Translations under genes and position numbers: made by a program
Assembly (NCBI GenBank): GCA_002325375.1
Contig: DCRZ01000008.1
Location: forward strand, 1,438-65,437
Length of the DNA: 64,000 nucleotides
Reading direction: 5' to 3'
Origin: Rhodospirillaceae bacterium UBA1479
GTDB lineage: Bacteria; Pseudomonadota; Alphaproteobacteria; Rhodospirillales; Casp-alpha2
The notes under the pieces: model-generated
Databases searched by the model: none
Told to the model about the DNA's origin: nothing
The model's input: only the letters and a program-made list of their open reading frames with translations
In this document: one piece after another, positions 31,978-40,937 of the stretch
How the letters are laid out: each line of letters begins with the position of its first letter
Position numbering within the stretch: the first letter of the stretch is position 1

Positions 31978-33330
31978 CTAGTTTAGACGGCTCTGACGGG
32001 CACTGTCGATACGGGTCAGCAGCTGCGATTGGCTGCGCGGGTCCATGCGGACGCGCAGATGGATGCCGGCTTCGCCGTCGTCCCGGTCCAGAACCTCGCC
32101 GTGCTCGTAGATCCAGGCCAGGGTCGCCCCTTCGTCGAAACCCAGGTCCAACTCCAATTCTCCAAGCTTGTCACCAAGAACGTCCTGGATGCGCTGGATC
32201 AGGGTATCCAGCCCCTGCCCCGTCACGGCGGAAATGGCGATCGGCGGGTTGTTGTCCTGGCGCGCAATGCGTTCCTCCAGGGCGGCGAGCGCTTCCGGCG
32301 CGAGAAGGTCGATCTTGTTGAAGGCCTCGGTGATCGGCGTTTCCGTGTCGTCGCCCAGGCCGAGGCCGCCCAGAACCTCCAGCACGTCGCGGCGCTGAAT
32401 CTCGGTGTCCGGGTCGGCGATGTCGCGCACATGCAGGATCATGTCGGCCTCCACGACCTCTTCCAAGGTCGCATGGAAGGCGTTGACCAATTGGTGCGGC
32501 AGGTCGGAAATGAAGCCCACCGTATCGGACAGGATGACCGGCCCGCCTTCCGGCAGGTCGAGCCTGCGCATGGTCGGGTCCAGGGTCGCGAACAACTGGT
32601 CGCGGGCAACCACCTCAGCGCCGGTCAGGCGGTTGAACAGGGTCGACTTGCCGGCGTTGGTGTAGCCGACCAATGCGACCACCGGATAGGGGACCCGCTG
32701 GCGTGCTCGGCGTTGCAGGGAGCGCGTGCGTTTGACCTCCGCCAATTCGCGCTTCAGCCGCGCGATGCGCTGGCGGATCATGCGTCGGTCCAGTTCGATC
32801 TGCCGCTCACCTGGACCGCCCATGAACCCCGCCCCGCCGCGTTGGCGTTCCAGGTGGGTCCAACTGCGGACCAGGCGGCCAAGCTGATAGCTGAGCGCGG
32901 CAAGATCGACCTGCAGGCGGCCTTCCTTGGTCCGTGCCCGGGCACCGAAGATTTCCAGGATCAGGCCCGTGCGGTCGATGACCTTGGCTTCCCAGGCGGT
33001 TTCCAGATTGCGCTGCTGAACCGGCGTCAGGTTGGCGTTGACGACGACAAGGTCGCAGTCATGCAGGGCATGCAGGGTCTCGCCGATGCGCTCCACCGTG
33101 CCCTTGCCCAGAAGGGTCGAGGGCCGGGGCCGGGGCAGCTCGAACGTTTCGGCATGGACGACGTTCAGGTCGATGGCCCCGGCGAGTGCGATGGCCTCGT
33201 CCAGGTTGGCGCGCGCGCTGCGGCTGTCGGCTCCGCCGGTTGCGGACATGTTTGGATGGATGACGGCGCAAGCGCCCACGCCCGCCGCCTTGGCGGCGGA
33301 CGTGACATCACCTGGCGTTTGTTCGCTCAA
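31978..33330 (-). CDS. hflX: Ribosome-associated GTPase HflX
   Basis: 450 residues from a TTG start at 33330 whose TTGA overlaps the hfq stop; an internal ATG at 33249 is the alternative. The HflX N-domain has LGKGTVERIGETL and VVNANLTPVQQRNLE. A Gly-rich linker contains GGPGERQIELDRR. GTPase motifs are GYTNAGKSTLFN (G1), DTVGFISDLPHQL (G3) and NKIDLL (G4). Splits or rescues stalled 70S ribosomes, especially under heat stress. The hfq-hflX order is classic. Confidence 0.95.
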   Translation of the reverse strand: MSEQTPGDVTSAAKAAGVGACAVIHPNMSATGGADSRSARANLDEAIALAGAIDLNVVHAETFELPRPRPSTLLGKGTVERIGETLHALHDCDLVVVNANLTPVQQRNLETAWEAKVIDRTGLILEIFGARARTKEGRLQVDLAALSYQLGRLVRSWTHLERQRGGAGFMGGPGERQIELDRRMIRQRIARLKRELAEVKRTRSLQRRARQRVPYPVVALVGYTNAGKSTLFNRLTGAEVVARDQLFATLDPTMRRLDLPEGGPVILSDTVGFISDLPHQLVNAFHATLEEVVEADMILHVRDIADPDTEIQRRDVLEVLGGLGLGDDTETPITEAFNKIDLLAPEALAALEERIARQDNNPPIAISAVTGQGLDTLIQRIQDVLGDKLGELELDLGFDEGATLAWIYEHGEVLDRDDGEAGIHLRVRMDPRSQSQLLTRIDSARQSRLN

Positions 33331-33581
33331 CCCTCGGCGGACTCGGCCGCATCCGGTTCGAACAATTGAACGGGAACGGACGGCATGACCGTCGAGATGG
33401 CGTGTTTATACACCAACTGCGTATGCCCATCCCGGCGCAGGAGAACGGAAAAATTGTCAAACCAGGTGACGATTCCCTGCAATTTGACTCCGTTGACCAG
33501 AAACACGGTGACCGCAGTTTTGTTCTTCCTGATGTGATTAAGAAAAACGTCCTGCACGTTTTGTGATTTTTCTGACGACAT
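33327..33581 (-). CDS. hfq: RNA chaperone Hfq
   Basis: 84 residues from the ATG at 33581 with GGGGAG upstream. The Sm1 motif (VTVFLVNGVKLQGIVTWFDNFSVLLRR) and Sm2 motif (LVYKHAISTVMP, with the KH pair) are intact. A short acidic C-terminus (EPDAAESAEG) follows. Forms a hexamer that pairs small RNAs with mRNAs. Coupled to hflX by the overlapping TTGA. Confidence 0.97.
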   Translation of the reverse strand: MSSEKSQNVQDVFLNHIRKNKTAVTVFLVNGVKLQGIVTWFDNFSVLLRRDGHTQLVYKHAISTVMPSVPVQLFEPDAAESAEG

Positions 33582-33721
33582 CACTCCCCACCCCAAAGCC
33601 TTTTTGCGGCCGCACCTCGCTCTTGCGCGCTGGCCGTAACGCCGCGTCCGACTTTGTTCCGGGCTCCCTGTTGTTGTTTTCTCTTTTGTTTCTACACGGC
33701 TAACCAGCCTTGTACAAAAGC

Positions 33722-34396
33722 TTACAGTGTCTGAGTGAACTTGCAAAGACTATCGCAGTCGGTGAAATGCAGGGCTGGAGGAAAGTCGACAAATTCATCT
33801 AGTCCGGGCGGTTGGGGGCGGATCAGCACCGGATAACAGCCCGCTCCATGGGCGCATTCCATGTCGACATCGGCGTCGCCGACGAACCAAATGCCCTCCC
33901 CGGCCGCCATGCCGCCGGGATGCAGCGCCATGTCGATGGGGTCACGGGCCGGTTTGTCGCGCGGCGCGTCCATGGCCCCGACCAGGGCGCCGAAATGACC
34001 GGTCCAGCCCAACGCCTGGGCCTCCTTGCGCAAAAACGATCCTTTCTTATTGGACACCACGCAAAGGTAAACACCGGCGTCGGTCAGCCCTTGAAGGAGG
34101 GCCGCCGCCCCCGCCGCCGGCTGCAGCTTTTCCGCATGAATCGCGCCGTATCGGCCGTAGAACACCTCGCCGGCTTTTTCCCAATCGTCGCCGAACAGTC
34201 CGGGAAAGCTGTCGCGGAGCGACTTGCGGACCTTGGCGTGGGTTTCCTCAAGCGTCCATTCGCGCAGGCCCCAGGCGCGGAAGGTATGGTTTAAAGCGTC
34301 GTGAATGATCGGCCAGGTATCGACCAGGGTGTTGTCCCAGTCGAACACGACGGCCCTGGGCAGGGTCAACGGCGGCGGAAGATGCGAATCGGTCAC
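33722..34396 (-). CDS. HAD-superfamily phosphatase (phosphoglycolate phosphatase-like)
   Basis: 224 residues. Motif I VFDWDNTLVDTW carries the nucleophile Asp, motif II is CVVSNKKG, motif III the Lys near RDKPARDP, and motif IV VGDADVDMECA. A helical cap lies at about residues 35-105. Probably removes phosphate from a small metabolite; phosphoglycolate is a family-based guess. Starts 3 bp after trkA on the same strand and precedes hfq. Confidence 0.9.
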   Translation of the reverse strand: MTDSHLPPPLTLPRAVVFDWDNTLVDTWPIIHDALNHTFRAWGLREWTLEETHAKVRKSLRDSFPGLFGDDWEKAGEVFYGRYGAIHAEKLQPAAGAAALLQGLTDAGVYLCVVSNKKGSFLRKEAQALGWTGHFGALVGAMDAPRDKPARDPIDMALHPGGMAAGEGIWFVGDADVDMECAHGAGCYPVLIRPQPPGLDEFVDFPPALHFTDCDSLCKFTQTL

Positions 34397-34399
34397 TGC

Positions 34400-35776
34400 T
34401 TAGAAATATTCAAGTTGCACGGCGAACATGTTTTCGACCTTGCGGATCGATTCCGGCGCCGAGAACAGGATCACCCGGTCGCCGGCCTCGACCGTGGTCG
34501 TGCCGCGCGGGAACAGCATCTTGCCGTCACGCACGATGGCGCCGACGACGACGCCGGTCGGCAGTTGGATTTCCTTCAGCGTCTTGCCGGCAAGGTCCGA
34601 GGTTTCCAGCGCCTCGGCCTCGATCAGTTCGCCCAGGCCCTCGCGAACCGCGTGGACCGAGTGAATGCGCCCGCGCCTTACGTGCTGCAGGATGGTCGAG
34701 ACCGTGATGTTGCGCGGGCTGACCACCACGTCGATGCCGAGGGATCCGATCAGCTGCTCGTAGATCGAGGTGTTGACCAGGGTTACCGTGCGTTCGCAGC
34801 CGAACTTCTTGGCCAGAAGCGAGGCCAGGATGTTGCTTTCATCGTCGTTGGTGACGGCGACCACCGTGTCGGTGCCGCGGATGTTGGCTTCTTCCAGGAT
34901 TTCGATGTCGCGGGCGTCGCCGTTCAGCACCACCGTGCTTTCCAGCTGGCCGGAAATGTATTCGGCCCGCTCCTTGTTGTGCTCGATGATCTTGGCTTTG
35001 ACCCAGGGGTATTCGCGCTCGATCTCCTGCGCCAGGACCAGGCCGATGTTGCCGCCGCCGATGATCAGCAGGCGCCGCGCCTCGCCCGCGTCATAGCCGA
35101 AGGCGGTCATGGCACGGCTGATCTGCGCGGTGTCGACCACGAAATAGACCTCGTCGCCGGGGGCCATCTGGTCATCGGCCTTGGGCACGATGGCGTTGCC
35201 GTCGCGGACCAGGCCGACGATCACGATGTTGAGGTCCGGGAACAACTGGGTCAGCTGCTTCAACGGCGTGTTCAGCAGCGGGCATTCCTCGGTGCAGCGC
35301 ACGCCGAGCAGCGTCACCGCCCCGTCGGCCAGGGGAATCATGTCCATGGCACCGGGAATGCGCAGGCGCCGTGCGACGGCGCGCGCGACTTCCATCTCCG
35401 GCGAGATGATGACGTCAATGGGAAGGTTGTCGCGCGAGAACAAGTTGGCCCACATGGGGTCGAGATAACTTTTCTGGCGGATGCGGGCGATCTTGGTCGG
35501 CACGTCGAACAGGGAATGGGCGACCTGACAGGCGACCATGTTGATCTCGTCCGTCAGGGTGACCGCAATCAGCATGTCGGCGTCGGCAATGCCGGCGCGC
35601 TCCAGCACGTCGGGATGCGACGCATGGCCGACCACGGCCTGAGCGTCCAGGGTGTCGGATACCCGGCGCACCAGGTCCGGCGCCTGATCGACGATGGTCA
35701 CGTCGTGGTTTTCCAACGCCAATTGGCGGGCGATGTTGACGCCGACCTGGCCGGCGCCGCAAACAATGATCTTCAT
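34400..35776 (-). CDS. trkA: Trk potassium uptake regulator TrkA
   Basis: 458 residues. Two TrkA-N (RCK) halves with NAD-binding loops: VCGAGQVGVNIARQL at residue 4 and IGGGNIGLVLAQEI near 237. Each is followed by a TrkA-C domain. Peripheral membrane NAD-binding subunit that gates the TrkH/TrkG potassium channel; no trkH is in the window. Placement after ntrX is conserved in alphaproteobacteria. Confidence 0.96.
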   Translation of the reverse strand: MKIIVCGAGQVGVNIARQLALENHDVTIVDQAPDLVRRVSDTLDAQAVVGHASHPDVLERAGIADADMLIAVTLTDEINMVACQVAHSLFDVPTKIARIRQKSYLDPMWANLFSRDNLPIDVIISPEMEVARAVARRLRIPGAMDMIPLADGAVTLLGVRCTEECPLLNTPLKQLTQLFPDLNIVIVGLVRDGNAIVPKADDQMAPGDEVYFVVDTAQISRAMTAFGYDAGEARRLLIIGGGNIGLVLAQEIEREYPWVKAKIIEHNKERAEYISGQLESTVVLNGDARDIEILEEANIRGTDTVVAVTNDDESNILASLLAKKFGCERTVTLVNTSIYEQLIGSLGIDVVVSPRNITVSTILQHVRRGRIHSVHAVREGLGELIEAEALETSDLAGKTLKEIQLPTGVVVGAIVRDGKMLFPRGTTTVEAGDRVILFSAPESIRKVENMFAVQLEYF

Positions 35777-35819
35777 GCCGGACGCCCTTCTTTGGATGCG
35801 GCGGTTGCGCGGGAAGTTG

Positions 35820-37202
35820 TCATGACGCCCCGCGGTCCTCGTCCGTCAGGCCGAGGGATTTGAGCTTGCGGTGCAGGGCCGAGCGCTCCATGCCTACGAA
35901 CTGCGCGGTGCGCGAGATGTTGCCGTTGAACCGCGACATCTGGGCATTCAGGTATTCGCGTTCGAAATCTTCCCGCGCGTCGCGCAGCGGCTTGGCCAGA
36001 TAGCCCTCGTCACTGCCGATGGCGCTGCGTTTTATTCCGTCGAGAAACTCCGTTGGCAGCATGCTGGCCCCCAGAACCGTGTCGTTGTCGCCGGGGGCCA
36101 GGATCAGCACCCGTTCGATCACGTTGCGAAGTTCGCGGACGTTACCCGGCCATGCGTAACTCTGCAATGCCGCCAAGGCATCCTCGCCCAGGCGGCGGGG
36201 CTGCTGGCCGGTGGCGTCGGCGGCATGGCGCATGAAGTGGTCGGTCAGGTCGCGGATGTCCTCGCGCCGGTCGGCCAGCGCCGGCACCGTCAGGGGCACC
36301 ACGTTGAGACGGTAAAACAGGTCCTCACGGAACCGCCCGGCGGCGACTTCCGCCTGCAGGTCGCGGGTTGTCGACGAGATCACGCGCACGTTGACTTGCA
36401 CCCGGGTGGAGCCGCCGACCCGCTCGAAATTCTGTTCCTGCAGAACGCGCACGATCTTGCCCTGGGTTTCCAGCGGCATGTCCGAGACCTCGTCGAGCAC
36501 CAGGGTGCCGCCGTGGGCGCGTTCGAACGTGCCGATGCGCCGCGAACCGCCGTCACCTTCGGTGCCGAACAGTTCCATTTCAACCCGATCCGGTGCCATG
36601 GTCGCGCAGTTGACGATGACGAAAGGACCATCGGCGCGGTTGGAACGCGCATGGATGTTGCGCGCCACGATCTCCTTGCCGCTGCCGCTCGGCCCGAAGA
36701 TCAGGATTCGGCTGTTGGACGGCGCCGCGCGGTCGATCACCTGCTGGATTTCGCGCATCGCCGACGACGTGCCGATCAGGTCGAGGGACGAGCCGGCGCG
36801 CAGCCTCAGTTCCTCGTTCTCCGAGCGCAGACGCGCCGCCTCAACCGCGCGCCGCACGTTAAGCAGCAGGCGGTCGGCCTTGAACGGCTTTTCGATGAAG
36901 TCGTAGGCGCCATCCTTGATGGCCGTGACGGCGGTTTCCACGGTGCCGTGGCCGCTCATCATCAAAACCGGAATTTCCGGATGGTTCTGCTTGATCTGCT
37001 TGAGGATCTGCAGGCCGTCCAGTTCGCTTCCCTGAAGCCAAATGTCGAGCAGCACCAGGCTCGGCTGCCGCGCCGACAGGGCTTCAAGCGCCCCCTGGCT
37101 GTCCGCCGCCTCGCGGGTTTCGTAGCCTTCGTCTTCGAGAATCCCCGCCGTGAGGGTTCGAATGTCGGCTTCGTCGTCGACGATAAGAATATCTTGTGCC
37201 AT
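35820..37202 (-). CDS. ntrX: Response regulator NtrX
   Basis: 460 residues. Receiver domain (LIVDDEADIR, phosphoacceptor Asp in LVLLDIWLQG), then an AAA+ domain with the P-loop FGPSGSGKEIVARN and Walker B GTLVLDEVSDM. A Fis-type helix-turn-helix closes it (NISRTAQFVGMERSALHRKLKSLGL). Where sigma-54 activators have GAFTGA, this protein reads GTEGDGGSRRIG, so it probably does not open sigma-54 promoters. Regulates nitrogen, redox or cell-envelope responses in related bacteria. Follows ntrY by 7 bp. Confidence 0.95.
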   Translation of the reverse strand: MAQDILIVDDEADIRTLTAGILEDEGYETREAADSQGALEALSARQPSLVLLDIWLQGSELDGLQILKQIKQNHPEIPVLMMSGHGTVETAVTAIKDGAYDFIEKPFKADRLLLNVRRAVEAARLRSENEELRLRAGSSLDLIGTSSAMREIQQVIDRAAPSNSRILIFGPSGSGKEIVARNIHARSNRADGPFVIVNCATMAPDRVEMELFGTEGDGGSRRIGTFERAHGGTLVLDEVSDMPLETQGKIVRVLQEQNFERVGGSTRVQVNVRVISSTTRDLQAEVAAGRFREDLFYRLNVVPLTVPALADRREDIRDLTDHFMRHAADATGQQPRRLGEDALAALQSYAWPGNVRELRNVIERVLILAPGDNDTVLGASMLPTEFLDGIKRSAIGSDEGYLAKPLRDAREDFEREYLNAQMSRFNGNISRTAQFVGMERSALHRKLKSLGLTDEDRGAS

Positions 37203-37209
37203 GACAGCC

Positions 37210-39507
37210 CTACCCCAATCCCAGGCCGGTCGCGACCTTCATGGGATCTTTGTCGCCGTCGTTGGCGGTTTCATCCAAGTCCCGAAACACCAAACTGATC
37301 CGCGCCCCGCCGCCGGGGCGGTCCTCGAGGCGCAGATCACCTTGATGATCTTCCATGATCTTGCGGACAATGGCCAGTCCCAGGCCCGTGCCCTTGCTGC
37401 GCGTCGTCACGTAAGGTTCGGTCAACCGTTCGCGCCCGGCTTCGGGCAGGCCGATGCCGTTGTCCTCGACGGTCACGGCAACGCTTTCGTCGCCGCCGTC
37501 CTGGCCTCGGCTGTCAGTTACCGTGATGGAAATTCGGCCGGGTTCGCTTTCGCCGCCATCGGTCTTGTTCTGGAGAACCCGGCTTTCAACGCTTTCCGCC
37601 GCGTTCTTCAGGATGTTGGTGAGGGCGCGCGACACTTGGCGCCGATCGCAGCGCAGCATCATGTCGCCGTCCGGCAAGGAGAGGTCGAGCGTGATGTCTT
37701 CCGTGCGTGAGCGCTCTAGAATGACGACCTCGCGAATCAGGTTTGACAGGTTCTCGCGCCCGATGGAGGGTTGCGGCATGCGCGCGAAGGACGAGAATTC
37801 GTCGACCATGCGGCCGATGTCCTCGACCTGCCGGATGATCGTATCCGTGCAGGTGGTAAAGGTTTCCGGGTCCGAGGTGACTTCGCCCTGGTATTTGCGC
37901 TTCAAGCGTTCGGCTGACAATTGAATGGGCGTCAGCGGGTTCTTGATTTCATGGGCGATGCGCCGCGCCACGTCGGCCCAGGCGGCGGCGCGCTGCGCCG
38001 ACAACAGTTCGGTTACATCATCGAAGGTGACGACGAAGCCCAGCAACTGGCCAGCCAGGCGTTCGGCGGCGATACGCACCAACAGCGTACGTTCGCTGCC
38101 ATCGCGGGCAAGTTTGACCTCGGAGCGCTGCTGCCGGTCGGGCCGGCGCTTGGCTTCGGACCACAGAGGGGCGAATTCGGGCACCAGATCGACCAGCAAC
38201 CGTCCCTTGGCCCGCATCAAGTCTTCGCCGACGAGGACTGAGGCCGACCGGTTGGGCAGATTGATGCGCCCGTCCTTGTCCAGGCCGACCACGCCCGCCG
38301 ACACACCGGCCAGCACCGTTTCCGTGAATCGGCGCCGTTCGTCCAATTCCCGGTTTGCTGAAATCAGGCCTTCCTGCTGGCCGCGGATTTGCGCCGTCAT
38401 GCGATTGAAGGCGCGCGACAGGGATGCCAGTTCGTCATCGGCGTCGGGAATATCGACTGTCGTCGTCAGGTCGCCGTCGCGGATGCGCTCGGCGGCATAG
38501 ATCAGTCTTGAGACCGGCTCTGCCAATTGTGTCGCGACGGTCAAGCCCGTCCACACGGCGGCCAACAGCAACAGTACGGAAACCACGGTGAAGATCAGGA
38601 TGAAGCTGACCTGCAAGCCGCCCCGTTCGCGCTGCAGGCGCTGGTATTCACGCACCGCGTTCTGAATGGTGTCGATATGGTTGAGCACGTCCGGGTTCAC
38701 GAACCGTTCAAGCACCAGATAGGCGTCGACGAAGCGGCTCAGCTTATAGATGGCACGGATGCGGTCCTGTTCGTCGAGCGGGATCAGGGTGATCTTGCCG
38801 GCCTGCGCCTGCTGGAAAAGCTCCGGGGTGATCTGCTCGGTCTCACGTAGCCGGGAAAATTCGGATTGCGCGATAACCTTGCCCGTACCGTCGACCATGA
38901 CCGCCTCGGTGAACCCGCGCGAGCGGGTGTGGAAGGTCAGGAGCGGTTCAAGCCGCCAGGGTTCGCGCGTGAGGATGCCGGAGTTGATGTTCAGGTCGTT
39001 GGCCACGGCCAAAATGTCGGTGCCGAAATTTTCCCGGTGTTCCTTCAGATAGGCGCTGGCCACGCCCATGGACTGTTCAAGCGCCGTTGATACCCGTTCG
39101 TTGAACCAGGCTTGCACGCCGTAATGCAGGAAGGTCGCCGACATCACGGCAACCAGAATGGCCGGCGCCGTGGCGACCAGGGCGAACAGGGTCACCATGC
39201 GCACATGCAGGCCCGAGCCCGCCTGTCCGCGCCGCCGGTCGAGCCAGATCGAGAACAGGCGCTGGCCGACGACCATGCCGAGCAGCAGCAGGATCACGCC
39301 GTCCAGATAGATCATGGCGACGATGGTTTCGATGTTCTGGGTCTGGGCCGGGCGGAACACCAGCATGAAGGCCGTGGCCACGCAGGACACGACCGCGGCC
39401 GCCGCAAGCCCGTAGGCCAGCAGACGTTTGGCGCTTGCCCCGCGCAGGCCGATCAGCGCCCAAAGGCTGCCGAGGGGGCCTTGTCCGGGCGTGGCCGGAG
39501 GGTTCAT
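37210..39507 (-). CDS. ntrY: Membrane sensor histidine kinase NtrY
   Basis: 765 residues from the ATG at 39507, which overlaps the ntrC stop (ATGA). Membrane helices lie in about residues 25-115, then a periplasmic sensing part (about 120-310), a further helix near 315, HAMP, and a PAS domain. HisKA has ARRIAHEIKNPLTPIQLSAERL (phospho-His), and HATPase has VEDNGIGLPEAGRERL and KGTGLGLAIVRKI. Partner of NtrX. A frame reading upstream into ntrC is a shadow. Confidence 0.95.
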   Translation of the reverse strand: MNPPATPGQGPLGSLWALIGLRGASAKRLLAYGLAAAAVVSCVATAFMLVFRPAQTQNIETIVAMIYLDGVILLLLGMVVGQRLFSIWLDRRRGQAGSGLHVRMVTLFALVATAPAILVAVMSATFLHYGVQAWFNERVSTALEQSMGVASAYLKEHRENFGTDILAVANDLNINSGILTREPWRLEPLLTFHTRSRGFTEAVMVDGTGKVIAQSEFSRLRETEQITPELFQQAQAGKITLIPLDEQDRIRAIYKLSRFVDAYLVLERFVNPDVLNHIDTIQNAVREYQRLQRERGGLQVSFILIFTVVSVLLLLAAVWTGLTVATQLAEPVSRLIYAAERIRDGDLTTTVDIPDADDELASLSRAFNRMTAQIRGQQEGLISANRELDERRRFTETVLAGVSAGVVGLDKDGRINLPNRSASVLVGEDLMRAKGRLLVDLVPEFAPLWSEAKRRPDRQQRSEVKLARDGSERTLLVRIAAERLAGQLLGFVVTFDDVTELLSAQRAAAWADVARRIAHEIKNPLTPIQLSAERLKRKYQGEVTSDPETFTTCTDTIIRQVEDIGRMVDEFSSFARMPQPSIGRENLSNLIREVVILERSRTEDITLDLSLPDGDMMLRCDRRQVSRALTNILKNAAESVESRVLQNKTDGGESEPGRISITVTDSRGQDGGDESVAVTVEDNGIGLPEAGRERLTEPYVTTRSKGTGLGLAIVRKIMEDHQGDLRLEDRPGGGARISLVFRDLDETANDGDKDPMKVATGLGLG

Positions 39508-40937
39508 TTCTGGCCCCGCACCACCGAAATGTCGAGATCGCGGATCTTCTTGCGCAGGGTGTTGCGGTTGAGCCCTAAAACCTCGGCGGCTTTGACCTGA
39601 TTGCCGCGTGTGGCCCGCAGGGTCAGCAGAATCAGCGGCCGTTCGATTTCGCGCAGCACACGGTCGTACAGACCTGCCGCCGGCAGTGCCCCCGCATGGG
39701 CGCCGAAGTAGGCTTCCAGACGTTCCTCGACAACCTGGGACAAGCCCCGATTGGCGCCCGGGTCGCCGCTGCGGCCGCGGTCGGCGAGTTCTGCCGAAAT
39801 CGCCTGCTCGGAAATGGTTTCTTCGGAATAGAGGGCGGCCAGGCGATGAATCAGGTTTTCCAACTCGCGTACGTTGCCCGGCCAGTTGTAGGCCATCAGG
39901 CGTTCGGTGGCCTTGCCCTCGATGATCTTCCACGGCAGGCCCTCGCCCGCTGCCTTGGCGAGGAAGGTCTTGACCAGTTCGGGGATGTCCTCAAGTCGTT
40001 CACGCAGCGGCGGCAGGCGCAGCGGCACGACATTGAGGCGGTAGAACAAATCCTCGCGGAAGCGGCCCTGGCGGGTCAGTTGGTTCAGATCCTGATGAGT
40101 GGCGGCGACGATGCGCACGTCGGTCTTGCGCGTCACCCGGCCGCCGACGGAGGTGTATTCCCCTTCCTGCAGCACGCGCAACAGACGGGTCTGCGCCTCC
40201 AGCGGCATGTCGCCGATTTCGTCGAGGAACAGGGTGCCGCCCTCGGCCTGCTCGAAGCGGCCGGACGAGCGCATGGTGGCCCCCGTGAAGGCCCCCTTTT
40301 CATGGCCGAACAGTTCGCTTTCGATCAACTCACGCGGGATCGCCGCCATGTTGACGGCAACGAACGGCCCCCGCTTGCGCTTGCCGTAATCGTGCAGCAC
40401 CCGCGCGGCCAGTTCCTTGCCGGTGCCCGATTCACCGGTGATCAACACGGTCAGGTCGGTCGAGATCAGGCGCGCCAGGGTACGGTAGATTTCCTGCATG
40501 GCCGGCGAGCGGCCGACCAGCGGCAGCTTTTCCACGCCGGCGTGCTCCGGGCTCAGTCCCGGCTGCTCGGGCGGCGCTTCCAGCCCGCGGCGCACGATGG
40601 AGACCAATTCGTTGATGTCGAACGGCTTGGGCAGGTATTCGAAGGCCCCGCTTTCGGCGGCTTTGACCGCCGTCAGGATGGTGTTCTGCGCGCTCATCAC
40701 GACGATGCGCAGTTCCGGGCGGATTCCCTTGATGCGGGGGATCAGGTCCAGGCCGTTTTCATCGGGCATGATGACGTCGGTAATGACGATATCGCCCTCA
40801 CCTGCCGATACCCAATCCCACAATGTCGAGGCCTGGCCCGTCGTCTTTACATCCAGCCCGGCGCGGCCGAGCGCCTGCGCGACCACGGTGCGGATGGCCG
40901 CGTCGTCGTCGGCGACAAGAACGGTGCGGCCGCTCAT
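39504..40937 (-). CDS. ntrC: Nitrogen regulation response regulator NtrC
   Basis: 477 residues. Receiver (VADDDAAIRTVV, Asp in DIVITDVIMPDENG) and AAA+ domain with GESGTGKELAARVLH. An intact HEKGAFTGAT loop contacts sigma-54, and the Walker B is TLFLDEIGDMP. Fis-type HTH is at the C-terminus (GNQVKAAEVLGLNRNTLRKKIRDL). Activates nitrogen-assimilation promoters when phosphorylated by NtrB. It is the one complete sigma-54 activator in the window. Overlaps both ntrB and ntrY by 4 bp. Confidence 0.97.
   Translation of the reverse strand: MSGRTVLVADDDAAIRTVVAQALGRAGLDVKTTGQASTLWDWVSAGEGDIVITDVIMPDENGLDLIPRIKGIRPELRIVVMSAQNTILTAVKAAESGAFEYLPKPFDINELVSIVRRGLEAPPEQPGLSPEHAGVEKLPLVGRSPAMQEIYRTLARLISTDLTVLITGESGTGKELAARVLHDYGKRKRGPFVAVNMAAIPRELIESELFGHEKGAFTGATMRSSGRFEQAEGGTLFLDEIGDMPLEAQTRLLRVLQEGEYTSVGGRVTRKTDVRIVAATHQDLNQLTRQGRFREDLFYRLNVVPLRLPPLRERLEDIPELVKTFLAKAAGEGLPWKIIEGKATERLMAYNWPGNVRELENLIHRLAALYSEETISEQAISAELADRGRSGDPGANRGLSQVVEERLEAYFGAHAGALPAAGLYDRVLREIERPLILLTLRATRGNQVKAAEVLGLNRNTLRKKIRDLDISVVRGQK

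Noticed and set aside
33582..33746. Longer Hfq start adding 55 residues
   Set aside because: Hfq is a short protein; the ATG at 33581 has a ribosome binding site and gives the family's usual N-terminus.
39508..39933. Longer NtrY start reading back into ntrC
   Set aside because: The added 142 residues are Arg/Pro/Gly shadow sequence. The ATG at 39507 with the ATGA overlap is the natural start.
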